Source of the DNA: a virus
Virus record (IMG/VR): IMGVR_UViG_3300032242_001865
Location: 1 to 20,839 of that record
Direction: 5' to 3' (one strand)
Length of the DNA: 20,839 bases
Positions within the stretch are counted from its first letter, which is position 1. The number at the start of each line of letters is the position of its first letter. The position numbers and the translations under genes are program-made. Positions 4,881 through 13,500 of this stretch are shown in pieces. The notes beneath the pieces were generated by a model. It had not been told where the DNA came from. It saw only the letters and a program-made list of their open reading frames with translations, and ran no database searches.

Positions 4881-7800
4881 TTAAATTGGATATACTAAAT
4901 CTACCCTTTGTCCTACAGATAATGCAGTTCCAAATACTACTGCTGTCCCTGATGTTACAGTTACATCAACACCATTAATCATTTTAACACCTTGCAAGAA
5001 TACTTCAATTTTGCCTGATGTATAAGTTGCAGATGTTGTAAATGATGTTTGAGCTGCTGTTGAAGTAAATTGATCATAAATCATTTTAGTTACAATACTT
5101 GATGCAGAGCCACTGTAGCCTGAATAGCCAGAATAACCAGATACACCAGAACCACTATAGCCAGAATATCCGCTAATACCAGAACCAGAGTAACCTGATG
5201 TTCCAGAATAACCAGAATATCCAGAAATTCCTGATTGACCAGCAATATCAAAAGTCCATGATGCAAAAGTTCCTGATCCACCAACTAAATCAACATTCAC
5301 TGTTAATGTTGTTGTTGAATAAGCTGTGATCTGACCTTCCATAAAGTTAGTAGTATTATTAATCCTAACTCTCATCCCAACTACATAAGCATTAGTGCCT
5401 TGAGCTTGATTAACTGTGAATGCTTTAGAGCCTGTGCCAATTAAGAATGAAGTTGTGGAAGTTAATCCTGCATAACCTAAACCTGAATATCCGCTATAAC
5501 CAGATATGCCACTTGCACCGCTAAACCCAGATACACCACTACCAGAATATCCGCTATAACCACTTATACCAGAGCCACTGTAACCGCTATATCCACTTGT
5601 GCCTGATAAACCATTTGTTCCATTAGTGCCTGAATAACCGCTTATTCCAGAAAAACCACTATAACCAGATATTCCAGAAAAACCAGAATAACCGCTTACA
5701 CCACTACCACTATAACCAGAATATCCAGAAATACCAGAACCGCTATAACCACTATAACCGCTTATGCCAGAGCCACTATAGCCAGAGTAACCGCTTATTC
5801 CAGAGTAGCCGCTTATTCCAGAGTAGCCAGAGTATCCTGATATGCCACTTCCTGAATAGCCTGAATATCCTGAAGTTCCGCTTGCGCCAGTTGCGCCATT
5901 TGTGCCACTATAACCAGAATAGCCACTAATGCCTGATGCGCCATTTTGTCCACTTATTCCACTCCATCCTGAAATTCCACTAAATCCACTATAACCACTA
6001 ATGCCAGAATAACCTGAATAACCAGATACTCCACTACCACTGTAACCTGAATAACCACTTACTCCAGAACCGCTATATCCACTAAAACCTGATTTACCAC
6101 TAAATCCTGATATTCCAGAATAACCGCTATAACCACTAAATCCTGATATTGCATAAGTGACTTGTGTTGCAGTAAAAATAACTGATGGTGTTTCAGGATA
6201 AGTTGAATTTCCAGCTATTGTTTCTAAATAAACATTTGAATTAGCAGTATCCCAATATAATTCAATATAATCATTTGCATTTAAATTTAATACAAAATTA
6301 ACAGTTAATATATTGGATGAATATGAACTTCCAGCTTTATCAGGCACATCATAATGAGAATTAGTATCCGCAATATTTGTGCCATTCTTTTTTAGCCAAA
6401 CTTGAGTTGCGCCTAATGAATTACTATGGTTAGTAAATTGAATAGAAAATGTAAGACTATAAGTTCCTGTGTCACTAAATACAATTCTTGATGAAGGTGA
6501 TCCAATAGCCACATCTCTTGAATTTGAATCATAACTATTAAAAGTTATTGCAGTTGGTGTGTTAGCTGTTGTTGTTTGAGTTGTAGTATCCCAAAATGAA
6601 CCCCAAGAAGCTATTGTTCCACCAAGACCTTGTGCGCCAGAAAAACCAGAAATACCACTATAGCCTGATATACCACTAAATCCGCTATAACCTGAAATTC
6701 CAGAGTATCCAGAATAACCTGATACACCGCTTCCGCTATAACCACTATAACCTGATATACCGCTAAAGCCAGAATAGCCACTTATACCTGAAAAACCTGA
6801 TGCGCCATTAGTTCCAGAAATACCACTATATCCACTAATTCCTGAATAACCAGATGTGCCACTAAAGCCTGATATACCGCTAAAGCCACTATAGCCGCTT
6901 ACACCACTTCCAGAATAACCACTGTAACCAGATGTGCCTGAATATCCACTAATTCCAGAGTAACCTGAAAATCCACTTATGCCAGAATAACCGCTTGCAC
7001 CATTTTGACCGCTAAATCCACTTATTCCAGAATAACCTGAAAAGCCACTTGTGCCATTAGTTCCATTTTGACCACTATAACCAGAGTAACCGCTTGTGCC
7101 TGATGCACCTGAAAATCCGCTTATACCTGAATAACCTGATGTGCCATTTTGTCCAGAATAACCAGAATAACCACTTGTGCCATTAGAACCATTAATACCA
7201 GAATAACCAGAATAACCAGAGTAACCAGAGTAACCAGAAGCACCATCAAAGCCACTATAACCTGAATAACCAGATTCACCTTGAGCGCCATCTTGTCCAC
7301 TATAACCACTATATCCTGAAGTTCCTTGTTCGCCACTATAACCACTAAATCCTGATATACCGCTTTGTCCTGGTGGTCCAACAATAGGTCCTACATTATT
7401 CCAAGTAGCTCCATCCCATACATATAAGTCGCCATCGGATGTAACAATATAAGCATCATTAGGAAGATTTCCAATTAAAGGTAAATCTGCTGGAGTTGCA
7501 ACTGTGCCTTTAATATTAATTGAAGTTCCTTGCTGACCAGAGTAACCAGAGAATCCACTATAACCAGAAATACCTGAATCACCACTCCATCCGCTAATAC
7601 CACTATCACCACTAAATCCACTAATACCTGAATCACCACTGTATCCACTTATTCCTGAATAGCCACTATAGCCAGATATTCCACTGTCACCTGAAAATCC
7701 ACTAATACCTGATTCGCCTGAAAAACCACTTATTCCACTATCACCGCTATAACCGCTATAGCCTGAAAAACCACTGTCACCTTGCGGAACAAATAAAGTC

Positions 7801-8678
7801 CAAAGATAAGGAATATAAGGCGGTTCAGGTTCACCTGGTGGAACAATTCCATTTGCAATATAAGTATTGTTATTATAAGTAACAATGTCATTTAAATTAT
7901 ATCCAGCAAAAAGATTCCATGCGCCTTTAAAATATAATCCAATTCCTGAATATCCGCTATAACCTGATATACCAGAATCACCGCTAAATCCGCTAATACC
8001 AGAATCGCCTGACCATCCACTTATGCCAGAATCGCCACTGTAACCTGATATGCCACTAAAGCCACTATATCCGCTTATACCTGAATCGCCAGAAAAACCG
8101 CTTATGCCACTATCACCTGAAAAACCTGATATGCCACTATCGCCAGAATAACCACTAATTCCACTATCACCGCTATATCCTGACCAACCTGAAATTCCGC
8201 TACCAGAATATCCACTTATGCCGCTATCGCCGCTAAAGCCAGATAAACCGCTATCACCGCTAAACCCAGAAATACCTGAATAACCACTATAACCGCTATA
8301 GCCAGAATAACCGCTATCACCTTGTATTGATTCGCCAGAGTAACCAGAATAGCCAGAGTAACCACTTACACCTGATCCTGAAAATCCAGATATGCCTGAA
8401 AATCCAGAATAACCTGATTGACCGCTAAAACCAGAATAGCCTGAAAATCCTGAATAGCTTGAATAACCTGATATTCCAGAGTAGCCAGAAAAACCTGATA
8501 TACCTGAAAATCCAGAATAACCACTGTATCCAGAATATCCGCTAGTTCCTGAATAACCGCGAATACCTTGATCAATAGTGACTATAGTTTGAGTTGTGGG
8601 AGTAACTTGAACATCAATTGTGGATGTAGGATTTACAGATACATCAACTGTATTTATAGGCGATAAAGTGATGTCCAT
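4881..8678 (-). CDS. Giant Gly-X-Ser collagen-like tail fibre/adhesin
   Basis: A 1265-residue protein, the largest gene in the window. An N-terminal 40-residue beta-rich segment (SPINTVDVSVNPTSTIDVQV) probably attaches it to the tail. The rest is five tracts of Gly-X-Ser triplets (X mostly Tyr, Phe, Ile, Asp, Trp) at about 41-245, 300-382, 437-680, 843-1066 and 1149-1190, separated by folded modules. The modules are a small WNLFAGYNLNDIVTYNNNTY domain resembling chitin/carbohydrate-binding modules (246-299), a DLYVWDGATWNNVG module common in tail fibres (383-436), a jelly-roll-like domain of C1q/TNF type (680-843), a beta module (1066-1149) and a C-terminal beta domain (about 1191-1265). Unlike true collagen it has almost no Pro. 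Synonymous codons vary between repeats, so the pattern is kept at protein level. The start follows the upstream stop by two bases with a weak ribosome site, suggesting coupling. Receptor binding is inferred. Confidence 0.85.
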   Translation of the reverse strand: MDITLSPINTVDVSVNPTSTIDVQVTPTTQTIVTIDQGIRGYSGTSGYSGYSGYSGFSGISGFSGYSGISGYSSYSGFSGYSGFSGQSGYSGFSGISGFSGSGVSGYSGYSGYSGESIQGDSGYSGYSGYSGYSGISGFSGDSGLSGFSGDSGISGYSGSGISGWSGYSGDSGISGYSGDSGISGFSGDSGISGFSGDSGISGYSGFSGISGYSGDSGISGWSGDSGISGFSGDSGISGYSGYSGIGLYFKGAWNLFAGYNLNDIVTYNNNTYIANGIVPPGEPEPPYIPYLWTLFVPQGDSGFSGYSGYSGDSGISGFSGESGISGFSGDSGISGYSGYSGISGYSGDSGISGFSGDSGISGWSGDSGISGYSGFSGYSGQQGTSINIKGTVATPADLPLIGNLPNDAYIVTSDGDLYVWDGATWNNVGPIVGPPGQSGISGFSGYSGEQGTSGYSGYSGQDGAQGESGYSGYSGFDGASGYSGYSGYSGYSGINGSNGTSGYSGYSGQNGTSGYSGISGFSGASGTSGYSGYSGQNGTNGTSGFSGYSGISGFSGQNGASGYSGISGFSGYSGISGYSGTSGYSGYSGSGVSGYSGFSGISGFSGTSGYSGISGYSGISGTNGASGFSGISGYSGFSGISGYSGYSGSGVSGYSGYSGISGYSGFSGISGYSGISGFSGAQGLGGTIASWGSFWDTTTQTTTANTPTAITFNSYDSNSRDVAIGSPSSRIVFSDTGTYSLTFSIQFTNHSNSLGATQVWLKKNGTNIADTNSHYDVPDKAGSSYSSNILTVNFVLNLNANDYIELYWDTANSNVYLETIAGNSTYPETPSVIFTATQVTYAISGFSGYSGYSGISGFSGKSGFSGYSGSGVSGYSGYSGSGVSGYSGYSGISGYSGFSGISGWSGISGQNGASGISGYSGYSGTNGATGASGTSGYSGYSGSGISGYSGYSGISGYSGISGYSGYSGSGISGYSGYSGSGISGYSGYSGSGVSGYSGFSGISGYSGFSGISGYSGTNGTNGLSGTSGYSGYSGSGISGYSGYSGSGVSGFSGASGISGYSGYSGLGYAGLTSTTSFLIGTGSKAFTVNQAQGTNAYVVGMRVRINNTTNFMEGQITAYSTTTLTVNVDLVGGSGTFASWTFDIAGQSGISGYSGYSGTSGYSGSGISGYSGYSGSGVSGYSGYSGYSGSASSIVTKMIYDQFTSTAAQTSFTTSATYTSGKIEVFLQGVKMINGVDVTVTSGTAVVFGTALSVGQRVDLVYPI
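5109..8558 (-). repeat. Nine-base/three-residue Gly-X-Ser repeat tracts
   Basis: Long tandem arrays of a nine-base unit encoding Gly-X-Ser fill 7944-8558, 7533-7781, 6639-7370, 5481-6152 and 5109-5234, all in frame. Individual units differ in synonymous codons, so DNA identity between units is moderate. In the first and second tracts Asp occurs regularly (GDSGISG); in the fourth, GSGISG and GSGVSG dominate; the third also contains Asn-Gly and Thr-Ser variants (QNGTSG, NGTSG). Confidence 0.9.
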
Positions 8679-8680
8679 GA

Positions 8681-9160
8681 TTAATTAACTACACCATCAG
8701 AGCGCACTAAAAAGAGTAAGAATATGATTTGATCTTGAGCTGGTGTATCACCAGTTGCAGAAAATGAAATTTTAATGCGACCAGAAAAGCCTACACAGTT
8801 TACAGCATTAATATCAAGTTGTGGATCGGATGCAATGACATCCCATGCTGATTCATCAATTACTAAAGTAAAGTGACCTAATAAATCATCTCGATTAGTA
8901 ATAGTAAGAGTAACTGGATCAGGAGTTGGTGTGTAATCAGCTATGTCAAATGTAAGACCATAGCGAGAATCATGGATATTAGTTACTGATCTTCTAATGA
9001 TTTGTGCATCAATAGTAGCATCAGTTAAATCGACTGGAATCCCATCAGTATTAAAATTAAGATTCCAAAATGTTTTTTGATTATAAACAAGTTCGCCAGC
9101 AATGATTTCATTATCAAAGCCAGAAACTTGGCGCAAAGTGTTTTTATTAAAGATAGCCAT
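8681..9160 (-). CDS. Tail fibre-associated/baseplate-type protein
   Basis: A 159-residue beta-rich protein. The N-terminal part reads FNTDGIPVDLTDATIDAQIIRR (36-57), a layout (G-x-P-x-D-L-T ... A-x-[IV]) seen in the N-terminal domains of upper baseplate and fibre-attachment proteins of many phages. The middle carries VTLTITNRDDLLGHFTLVID, and the C-terminal part GFSGRIKISFSATGDTPAQDQIIFLLFLV is again beta sheet. There is no signal peptide. A GAGG ribosome site stands about six bases before the ATG. It lies immediately before the giant Gly-X-Ser fibre, two bases apart, so it probably forms the collar or adaptor that links that fibre to the tail tip (inference). It is the first gene after the only sizeable intergenic gap, so it may be the first cistron of its own transcript. 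Confidence 0.6.
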   Translation of the reverse strand: MAIFNKNTLRQVSGFDNEIIAGELVYNQKTFWNLNFNTDGIPVDLTDATIDAQIIRRSVTNIHDSRYGLTFDIADYTPTPDPVTLTITNRDDLLGHFTLVIDESAWDVIASDPQLDINAVNCVGFSGRIKISFSATGDTPAQDQIIFLLFLVRSDGVVN

Positions 9161-9288
9161 GTTTTCCTCACTAGGTAAATTGTCGAGCCTATATGCTTAC
9201 AGAACTCGGATGGTATTATCTTATTATAACTTATTAATATTTGCCTTCAGCGAATACATTTACAAAATATGTTTAGGAACAACTGTTA
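9161..9288 (-). promoter_or_regulatory. Intergenic region with possible - strand promoter
   Basis: This is the longest gene-free stretch (128 bases) and is very A/T rich. On the - strand a perfect TATAAT lies at 9228-9223, about 60 bases before the ATG at 9160; the matching -35 position reads GCTGAA and is poor. An alternative is TTGTAA with a 17-base spacer to AAATAT. A weak CGAG/CTCG inverted repeat with a 17-base loop lies nearer the gene. No strong terminator hairpin is seen. The promoter call is tentative, because A/T-rich phage DNA yields such matches by chance. Confidence 0.3.
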
Positions 9289-9579
9289 TCATATTGTAGT
9301 GACACTATTAGTTAAAGGTTCATTTGCAATAGGTAATGGTGGTTTAGGAGCATTTGTAGTTACAACAGAACCATTCCAAGTAAACCCAATTTGACCTTGA
9401 CCCATTACTTCTGTTAAAACATAATCTGTTCTATCTGTGTTTGGTTGCCAAATTATTGATGGAGTAGTATCTAGAGCAATAGCTATAGAATCAATTGGTG
9501 ATTGCCAACCTGACCCACCATCCCATACAACAATATTTGTTACTACATTATTTTCAATAATTAAATAATTTTGATTCAT
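9289..9579 (-). CDS. Small fibre-associated (tail fibre chaperone-like) protein
   Basis: A 96-residue protein beginning NYLIIENNVVTNIVVWDGGSGW and containing IGFTWNGSVVTTNAPKPPLP near the end. The plan Y-x-V-I-x-x-x-x-V-x-N-[IV]-V-x-W-D-G followed by a C-terminal I-G-x-x-[WY]-N/D-G-x-x-F/V is frequent in small phage proteins encoded next to tail fibre genes, where they are taken to be fibre tip or fibre assembly proteins. A good AAAGGATA ribosome site stands before the ATG. The gene follows the Gly-rich fibre gene by 11 bases, so the two are probably co-translated. The Pro-rich tail (APKPPLP) may be a flexible linker. The exact role is not known. Confidence 0.6.
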   Translation of the reverse strand: MNQNYLIIENNVVTNIVVWDGGSGWQSPIDSIAIALDTTPSIIWQPNTDRTDYVLTEVMGQGQIGFTWNGSVVTTNAPKPPLPIANEPLTNSVTTI

Positions 9580-9590
9580 TTTATATCCTT

Positions 9591-10583
9591 TTAATATTCA
9601 ATATATACACAGCCACCAATACCACCTGAAGCATTAAATCCGGTTGGGTCATCAGCATAACTTCCAGAACCAGGAGCATAAACACTTGTTGTTGTCCATG
9701 CTACAGCAGCACCTGAAAAAACAGCAGTAAGTCTATAATTATTTCCACCAAACCAATAAGAACCTTGACCATATATATTAAAAGAAGAAGTTGTTCCTCT
9801 TATTAAAGTTCCTGTAGTTACTGTAGAAGTTCCACAAGCACCTCCAGCACCATAAATTCCACTTGTGCCAATACCACCTCCAGAAGATACATTAATTCCA
9901 GTTCCTACAACAGAGGATGCTCCACCATTACCAGCAGCTCCATTATTATTAACTCCTGCTCCACCAGCTCCTACAGTAACAGTTAAAGTTCCTCCTGATG
10001 TAAGTCCTGTAGCAACAGCCCATGTAGCAGCCCCAGCACCAGCAGTGCAAGCATTATTTCCATTATTATTAGTTCCTCCACCACCCCCTATAATTAAAAC
10101 TTTAATCATAGTTACACCTGTTGGAACAGTCCAAGATGCTGAAGATGTAAACATTACACCGCTCATACCAGCTACACCACCACCTGATGCTGCTGCCCAA
10201 GTTGGTGCTGCTGCACCTGCTGATGTTAAAACATAACCTGATGTTCCAGCCGCAGTATAAGCTTGAGCTGTTCCTGTGCCATAAACAACCCCACCATTAG
10301 TTGGAGTTGCTGTTGAATTTGTGCCACCACCAGCAATAGGTAAAACACCAAAAGCTGGAGCAGATGCGCCAGCAGATACTAAAGCTTGACCAGTTGTTCC
10401 TGCCGCAGTTGTAGCTAATGCAGTTCCAGTTCCATAAACAGCACCGCCAGCAGTTGGAGTGGCGGTAGAGTTAGTGCCACCATTAGCAATTGGCAATGTT
10501 CCTGTAACAGCAGCGGTCAAAGATATTTGACCTGATGTGTTTACATTATTTGCTAATTGAGATAGATTAAAAGCATTTGACAT
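9591..10583 (-). CDS. Tail fibre with tandem repeats and Gly-rich tip domain
   Basis: A 330-residue structural protein. After about 28 residues it has two head-to-tail copies of a 51-residue unit starting LPIA-GGTNSTATPT (30-80 and 81-131), a G-G-T-N-S/T type shaft motif well known from tail fibres. A strand-rich region (MFTSSASWTVPTGVTMIKVLI, about 147-167) leads into a Gly-rich domain that fills the C-terminal half, with GGGGGTNNNGNN, GAGGAGVNNNGAAGNGG and similar runs, ending in GGIGGCVYIEY. Gly-rich tips of this kind (as in T2-type gp38 adhesins and other phage receptor-binding proteins) are hypervariable and determine host range. A GGGG ribosome site precedes the ATG. It follows the gpJ-like gene by nine bases. 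Receptor binding is likely; the receptor is unknown. Confidence 0.8.
   Translation of the reverse strand: MSNAFNLSQLANNVNTSGQISLTAAVTGTLPIANGGTNSTATPTAGGAVYGTGTALATTAAGTTGQALVSAGASAPAFGVLPIAGGGTNSTATPTNGGVVYGTGTAQAYTAAGTSGYVLTSAGAAAPTWAAASGGGVAGMSGVMFTSSASWTVPTGVTMIKVLIIGGGGGTNNNGNNACTAGAGAATWAVATGLTSGGTLTVTVGAGGAGVNNNGAAGNGGASSVVGTGINVSSGGGIGTSGIYGAGGACGTSTVTTGTLIRGTTSSFNIYGQGSYWFGGNNYRLTAVFSGAAVAWTTTSVYAPGSGSYADDPTGFNASGGIGGCVYIEY
10191..10496 (-). repeat. Two tandem copies of a 51-residue (153-base) unit
   Basis: Within the Gly-rich fibre gene two adjacent in-frame units share GGTNSTATPT, VYGTGTA and TAAGT-G blocks and the SAG-[SA]AP ending. The copies differ by scattered substitutions, so the duplication is not recent. 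Such duplications lengthen a fibre shaft. Confidence 0.8.
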
Positions 10584-10592
10584 TTTTTCCCC

Positions 10593-13500
10593 TTATGCCG
10601 CTCCATATCGAGCGAATGTTTGTTGTCCCATAATTTCAGTATTTATAGCTGGTGTTACAGTTAAAGTGTAGCTTGTGGTTGTTGAAGTATAATCAGTTCC
10701 GCTTACTAACAATGCGCCATTCATATAAACATTTAAAGCATTAACAATTGAATTAAATGGATAACCAGCTTGTCCAATAACTGTATATGCTATCATATTT
10801 ACCATGCTTCCAGTAGGTGTTGTTAGATTATTTCCAGTAAATTGTATTATATCTAAATCCCCACTAAAAATGTTAGGAATTGATGAATATGTATTGCTAG
10901 TTAAATTATAGTCATAAGCTGTTATAGCTGCACCATTAATAAATGGAAGTTCAAATCCAGTATCAAATGACCATAAAGTAGGTGTATAACTAGAAGCATT
11001 AGTTAAATTAGCTGTATATCGACTAAATACTCTATAACTTGATGATGCAGCTCTATAAAAATACATTCTTGATCCAGCAGAAACTCCAGTGACAGGTGTG
11101 CTAAATGTAATTTGAGCGGTAGAATAATTAACACCTGTGACTGTATATTGAGTTGGTGTGCCAGTATTGCTAAATGTAATCTTATTGCCTACATCAATTA
11201 AGTCCCATGGCATATTGGCATTATTCCAAGTCACCACATTAGAAGCTACACTAGAAACTGACATACTCATTAAATCATAATAAGTGCTAGTTGATATAGC
11301 TCTCATAGATATAATAGTTATGTTATCGCCTAAAGTAGCACCTGTGGCTAAAGTAACACTTCCTGATGCATCTGTATAATCAGATTCTTTTAATAAAACA
11401 CCATTTTCAAACACTAAACATTGACCAACAATATAGCTTGAATCTCTTGTTACACTAAATACAGTTTGACTTGATGTTGCAGTAAATTGAGCAATAGTCA
11501 TAAAGAATTGATCTGCTGAAGCAAATCCTACCACTCGACCATAAACATCAATAGTTAAAGTAGCGGCTGATCCTGTAAATGTAGTAGGACCACCAAAATC
11601 TAGGAATTTTTGAAGTGCTGCTACTACTTGACCATCGGCTGTATTGACAATAGAAATTTCACCTGTGCTTACAGTGGTTGTGCCTGTGCCAATTAACTGA
11701 CCAGTTCTTTGATCTAAATCAATAACATTAGTCCCATCAGGTAAAGCTGACCAAATACTTGGATCATATAAAGATGATGTAGTTGGAACAAAAGAAGCTG
11801 TGCCAGCAGCATAAGCAGCAAGGTCTGTAGCAAAGCTAAATTTGCGACCAGTTCTATTTGAAAAAGCTACAAATTTATTAGAACTAAATGTAGGATCAGC
11901 TAAATACCATGTATAGTTTGCAGGATTAGTTGATGCGCTAGATGAGCTTGAATTATAAAGTCCATAATACAATCTATTTCTAGGGTTTAAATTAAAGTTA
12001 GATGTGCCTGTAATATTATCGGCATAAGCCACTGATAAATATTTTTCAGTAAATTGATATGTAGTTGGTCGCCATTTAAATACTGATGAAGGCGGACTAT
12101 ATGAGCTTTTAGCAATACTATTAACCATGCGGCTAAAGAAATACCAATCGCCTGAAGGGATATTAGTTAATTGATTATTTGTAATTAAATAATTAATGGT
12201 ATATGGATTTCCATTAGGCAATACTGGAGTTGTGCCAGCAAATATTAATTGGCTTGATGTTGGAGTTGCATAAGCTGAATACCAAATTTCAGCATATTGA
12301 GTAATACCAGAGCTTGCTGTTTCTATATCAACTGTAAAATATGGATTTGTTGCAGAAGGATATGAAGCTGAAACAATCGGTGCATATAATGTGCCAAAGT
12401 TTGTAGGCGATCCAATACCAGTATTTGGAGCTGGAGTAAATTCAGTAATTGATGCATCATTATAAACCGCAGGATTAAATTCCATTAAAGTTAATCCAGC
12501 AGTTACTTGACCAGTGTCACTAAACTTTTCAATAACTTTAGAAATTCTAAATAATTTAGCATCCCAACCATAATTAGCATTAGTTAAAGTTACAATATCG
12601 CCAGCTTCTAATTGAAGCCCTACATAATTAATTTCTAATGTAACTTGTAAATCTTCTCTGGCTGCTTTTAAAAGTCTATTAGCAAGATATTGAACTTGCA
12701 CATTGTTATTTGACAAATAAAGATTTAATGATTGTTTATTAACTGGTTCATTTGGAAATAAAAGTGTGGGATCAATTGTTTGTAGATCAAATGTAACTGA
12801 TGCAAATGAATTTTTTTCAGAGCCATCAGGATATTTACATTCAATAGTATTAAATGAATTAGATAAATCAATTGGACTTACATTAATAGCGCCAATGGTA
12901 TTGCTATTATTAATATCCATAGCAACTGTATAAGTAGGTTTTTGAACAATAACACCCCAAAGACCAACTATTTCATTATATTTAACTAAACAATCACAGC
13001 AATCCGCCATAGATTGAATGTTTTGCATAATCTTTTGAACAGGATCAAGCACACCATTAAATTCAAATCTTTTTTGTGTCGCTGATCCGCCACCATAAGG
13101 TGTATAAGTAATCACTTCATTTGAATATGTATTAAGCGCTGTTAAAGATGTTGTATCAATTTGACTTAAAGGTAAAGCTGCGCCATATCGAGTAGAGCTA
13201 AAATAATCTAAAAAGCAATCGCCTGGAGCTTTTCTTGAATTGGTTACTTGAAATCTTGTTTGATTTAAACCAGTTAAATTTTTGCTTGAATTATATTTAA
13301 CATGAATAATTGCAAAAGCAGAATTACTCATTAATTTAGAACTATCCCATTGATAAACAAGATTAGAAGCTTGTAATACTGTAATAGCGCTTGTAGAAGT
13401 ATTTGCTGGCTGATTAGAACCATTCTTATAAAGATATATATCCATGTAACCAGTAATATCTTCAGTAACACCTGTTGATTCATCAAGTAATCCAGTCACC

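Noticed and set aside
7121-7384. Leu/Val-rich ORFs in other - strand frames of the repeat gene (also at 5090-5284 and 8366-8575)
   Set aside because: They are frame-shifted readings of the Gly-X-Ser repeats, kept open by the repeat's base composition.
5109-8558. Dense short repeats resembling a CRISPR array
   Set aside because: The repeats are nine-base in-frame codons of Gly-X-Ser in one long ORF, lack constant 20-40 base direct repeats with unique spacers, and no cas gene is present.
9102-9299. 65-residue ORF on the + strand across the intergenic gap
   Set aside because: It starts inside the adaptor gene on the opposite strand and has no ribosome site or family resemblance; likely a chance frame.
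9865-10236. Pro-rich 123-residue ORF on the + strand
   Set aside because: It is the antisense image of the Gly-rich fibre domain (Gly codons read as Pro/Ala); no ribosome site and no independent support.
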